The notes beneath the pieces are model-generated. The model was not told the DNA's origin. It worked only from the letters and a program-made list of their open reading frames with translations, and did not search any database. Made by a program: the position numbers and the translations under genes. From an uncultured Eubacterium sp. (GTDB lineage Bacteria > Bacillota > Clostridia > Lachnospirales > Lachnospiraceae): 7,498 nucleotides of DNA. Positions 6,572-7,498 of the stretch are shown piece by piece. The stretch is from assembly GCA_905236735.1 (NCBI GenBank), contig CAJOOU010000171.1, forward strand, positions 1 through 7,498, given 5' to 3'. Every line of letters begins with the position of its first letter. The stretch's first letter is position 1.

Positions 6572-6620
6572 AAAATATAATTAAATACAATTTGATTTTT
6601 TGTCGTATAATGCAAACAAT

Positions 6621-6637
6621 GGGGCTACACTATAGTT
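6621..6637 (+). repeat. 17-bp imperfect direct repeat, copy 1 (copy 2 at 7245-7261)
   Basis: GGGGCTACACTATAGTT here and GGTGTTACCCTATAGTT at 7245-7261 match at 14 of 17 positions and flank the response-regulator gene. The downstream copy forms most of a MerR-type promoter spacer. This copy has no good -35 or -10 in the equivalent places, so it is either a degenerate second site or chance. Confidence 0.35.
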
Positions 6638-6649
6638 AAAAAAACACAT

Positions 6650-6678
6650 TTGCATAATCAAACAAAATGGTGCATAAT
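6650..6678 (+). promoter_or_regulatory. Candidate promoter of the response-regulator gene
   Basis: TTGCAT (6650-6655) and CATAAT (6673-6678) are separated by 17 bp, giving a start near 6685 and a leader of roughly 38 nt before the chosen ATG. The -10 is close to consensus and the -35 is weak. TGCATAAT occurs twice, at 6651-6658 and 6671-6678, 20 bp apart, which could also be a pair of operator half-sites. Confidence 0.4.
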
Positions 6679-6722
6679 GCTTTTGTGGTGATTATATGGG
6701 AGTAATCTTTTTGGGGGATATT

Positions 6723-7232
6723 ATGTCAAGAAATAAAACAGTACTCATTGTGGATGATGAGGTTATAAACAGGACGATTCTTAAAGAAGCTTTCGACAGT
6801 ACATACACGATAATAGAAGCAGCCAACGGAAACGAGGCGATAGATGCACTAAAGCACGGTGCAGACGATATAGGAGCTGTGCTCTTAGACCTCTTAATGC
6901 CTGTAGCTGACGGCTTTACGGTGCTTGACTTTATGAAACTTACCCATCTGGATACGGATATACCGGTTGTGGTAGTAACAAGTGATGACACCGAATTTGT
7001 GCAAAAAAAACTTAAGGAATATAAAATATCCGATATTTTGAACAAACCTTTTTTGCCGATGGTGATTTCAAGGAGAACCAAAAGTCTAATCAATCTTTAT
7101 GCGGATAAGAGAAGAGACATTGAAAGGCTGAGGAACGATAACGAAAAACTTAAAAAGGAAAATTATGAACTCAAAGAACGGCTGAAAACCTATGAAAAGA
7201 CGCTGAAGAGAATTGAAAAAAATTTTATGTAA
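6723..7232 (+). CDS. Stand-alone response-regulator receiver protein with C-terminal coiled coil
   Basis: This is a 169-residue protein from the ATG at 6723, with GGGGGA at 6713-6718. An alternative ATG at 6696 would add nine residues; the later start fits the receiver domain and the candidate promoter better. Residues 5-122 are a complete REC domain: acidic pair D11-D12, phosphoacceptor D56 in VLLDLLMP, T86, and K108 in NKPF, so phosphorylation should be possible. Residues about 125-169 are highly charged with heptad-like spacing (RRDIERLRNDNEKLKKENYE and onwards), predicting a coiled coil. No DNA-binding, HD-GYP, EAL or GGDEF output domain is present, so output is probably by protein contact or dimerisation. 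No histidine kinase is nearby; the gene is monocistronic, with its own terminator at 7270-7304. Confidence 0.88.
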   Translation: MSRNKTVLIVDDEVINRTILKEAFDSTYTIIEAANGNEAIDALKHGADDIGAVLLDLLMPVADGFTVLDFMKLTHLDTDIPVVVVTSDDTEFVQKKLKEYKISDILNKPFLPMVISRRTKSLINLYADKRRDIERLRNDNEKLKKENYELKERLKTYEKTLKRIEKNFM

Positions 7233-7236
7233 ATTA

Positions 7237-7267
7237 TTGACTATGGTGTTACCCTATAGTTTATACT
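7237..7267 (+). promoter_or_regulatory. MerR-type promoter/operator with 19-bp spacer
   Basis: TTGACT (7237-7242) and TATACT (7262-7267) are separated by 19 bp. Within and around the spacer is a 10+1+10 bp dyad (ACTATGGTGT, T, ACCCTATAGT; 7240-7260) matching at 8 of 10 positions. Near-consensus boxes at an overlong spacing with a dyad in the spacer are the defining features of promoters activated by MerR-family proteins. It points towards the gene at 7380. The MerR protein encoded at 2282-1455 is one possible regulator, but nothing here proves that link. Confidence 0.6.
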
Positions 7268-7269
7268 AT

Positions 7270-7304
7270 AACCTGTGAGAAAGATTATTTCTCGCAGGTT
7301 TTTT
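7270..7304 (+). terminator. Intrinsic terminator of the response-regulator gene
   Basis: AACCTGTGAGAAA (7270-7282) pairs with TTTCTCGCAGGTT (7288-7300), 13 bp with one G-U pair and a 5-nt loop. The U-run begins within the 3' arm and continues TTTT to 7304. It starts only 37 nt after the stop codon, and its 5' arm overlaps the predicted start point of the MerR-type promoter. Confidence 0.85.
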
Positions 7305-7305
7305 A

Positions 7306-7341
7306 ATGATATAGGAAATTTCTCCGAAATTCCTATATCAT
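7306..7341. repeat. Long inverted repeat in the leader of the downstream gene
   Basis: ATGATATAGGA plus ATTT (7306-7321, one bulged A) pairs with AAAT plus TCCTATATCAT (7327-7341) around the loop CTCCG, giving about 15 bp. It is followed by AAAAATC, not a U-tract, so it is not a terminator on the plus strand; the minus side is also unsuitable. It could be an mRNA-stabilising hairpin, an operator, or a small dispersed element. Confidence 0.6.
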
Positions 7342-7379
7342 AAAAATCAGACTTGCTATTGTTACAGGGAGGTATGAGT

Positions 7380-7498
7380 ATGGCAGAGAATACAAAAGTA
7401 GTTATGAGACAGAACTCACTTGGTGAGAAATTTGCAGGATATTGGGATGATAAGACCGGCGAATTTAAAACGGTAATGGTTATTCACAATGACCAGGA
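7380..7498 (+). CDS. Unrecognised protein, N-terminal 39 residues only (3' end outside window)
   Basis: The ATG at 7380 follows GGGAGG (7367-7372) by 7 nt, and the frame stays open to the window edge. An in-frame ATG at 7374 is too close to the ribosome binding site. The visible peptide (MAENTKVVMRQNSLGEKFAG and onwards, with YWDDKTGEF) is soluble-looking, with no signal peptide or membrane segment. I do not recognise the family. Upstream lie a MerR-type promoter and a long hairpin, so this gene is the likely target of that promoter, with an mRNA leader of about 105 nt. Confidence 0.7.
   Translation, partial: MAENTKVVMRQNSLGEKFAGYWDDKTGEFKTVMVIHNDQ

Noticed and set aside
6389..6580. Small + strand open frame of 63 codons in the intergenic region
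   Set aside because: It overlaps the structured leader of the hyd operon on the other strand, has no ribosome binding site and reads as non-protein-like sequence; base pairing explains the region better.
6692..7093. Minus-strand open frame opposite the response regulator
   Set aside because: It is antisense to a complete receiver domain with all catalytic residues.

Overview
The window comes from an anaerobic, low-to-moderate-GC Firmicute of the class Clostridia; gene content and style suggest Lachnospiraceae or a relative, which is inference. The basis is a complete [FeFe]-hydrogenase maturation set, strong AGGAGG-type ribosome binding sites 6-8 nt from most starts, and U-tailed intrinsic terminators. 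No rRNA, tRNA, CRISPR array or recognisable transposase is present.

Left part, + strand (1-1412): two metal-related G3E (CobW/P47K) GTPase-family genes in tandem. The first is cut by the window edge and shows only a very His/Glu-rich metal-binding stretch, built from tandem 36-bp repeats, plus the CobW C-terminal domain. The second has a CobW-like P-loop domain joined to a DUF1980/TIGR03943-like C-terminal domain; it lacks the usual CxCC metal motif and has a degenerate guanine-specificity motif.

Middle, - strand (6341 down to 1455): a tight operon encoding a TM1266-type 'iron-only hydrogenase system regulator', then HydE, HydG and HydF, the three proteins that build and deliver the 2Fe subcluster of the H-cluster. 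The hydrogenase structural gene is not in the window. Downstream on the same strand is a MerR-family regulator with a GyrI-like effector domain; two inverted repeats lie between it and hydF.

The most interesting non-coding element is the roughly 200-nt leader of the hyd operon (about 6556 down to 6365, - strand). It ends in a good intrinsic terminator just before the first ribosome binding site. Further upstream it carries a strand that can pair with the 3' arm of that terminator, as an antiterminator would, and this strand is enclosed by a long-range helix. That is riboswitch or attenuator architecture, and I cannot match it to a class I know.

Right part, + strand (6650-7498): a stand-alone response-regulator receiver protein with a C-terminal coiled coil, an intrinsic terminator, and an unrecognised gene that runs off the window. 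Between these two genes is a promoter with the hallmark of MerR-family control: TTGACT and TATACT separated by 19 bp, with a dyad in the spacer. It overlaps the start of the terminator of the upstream gene.
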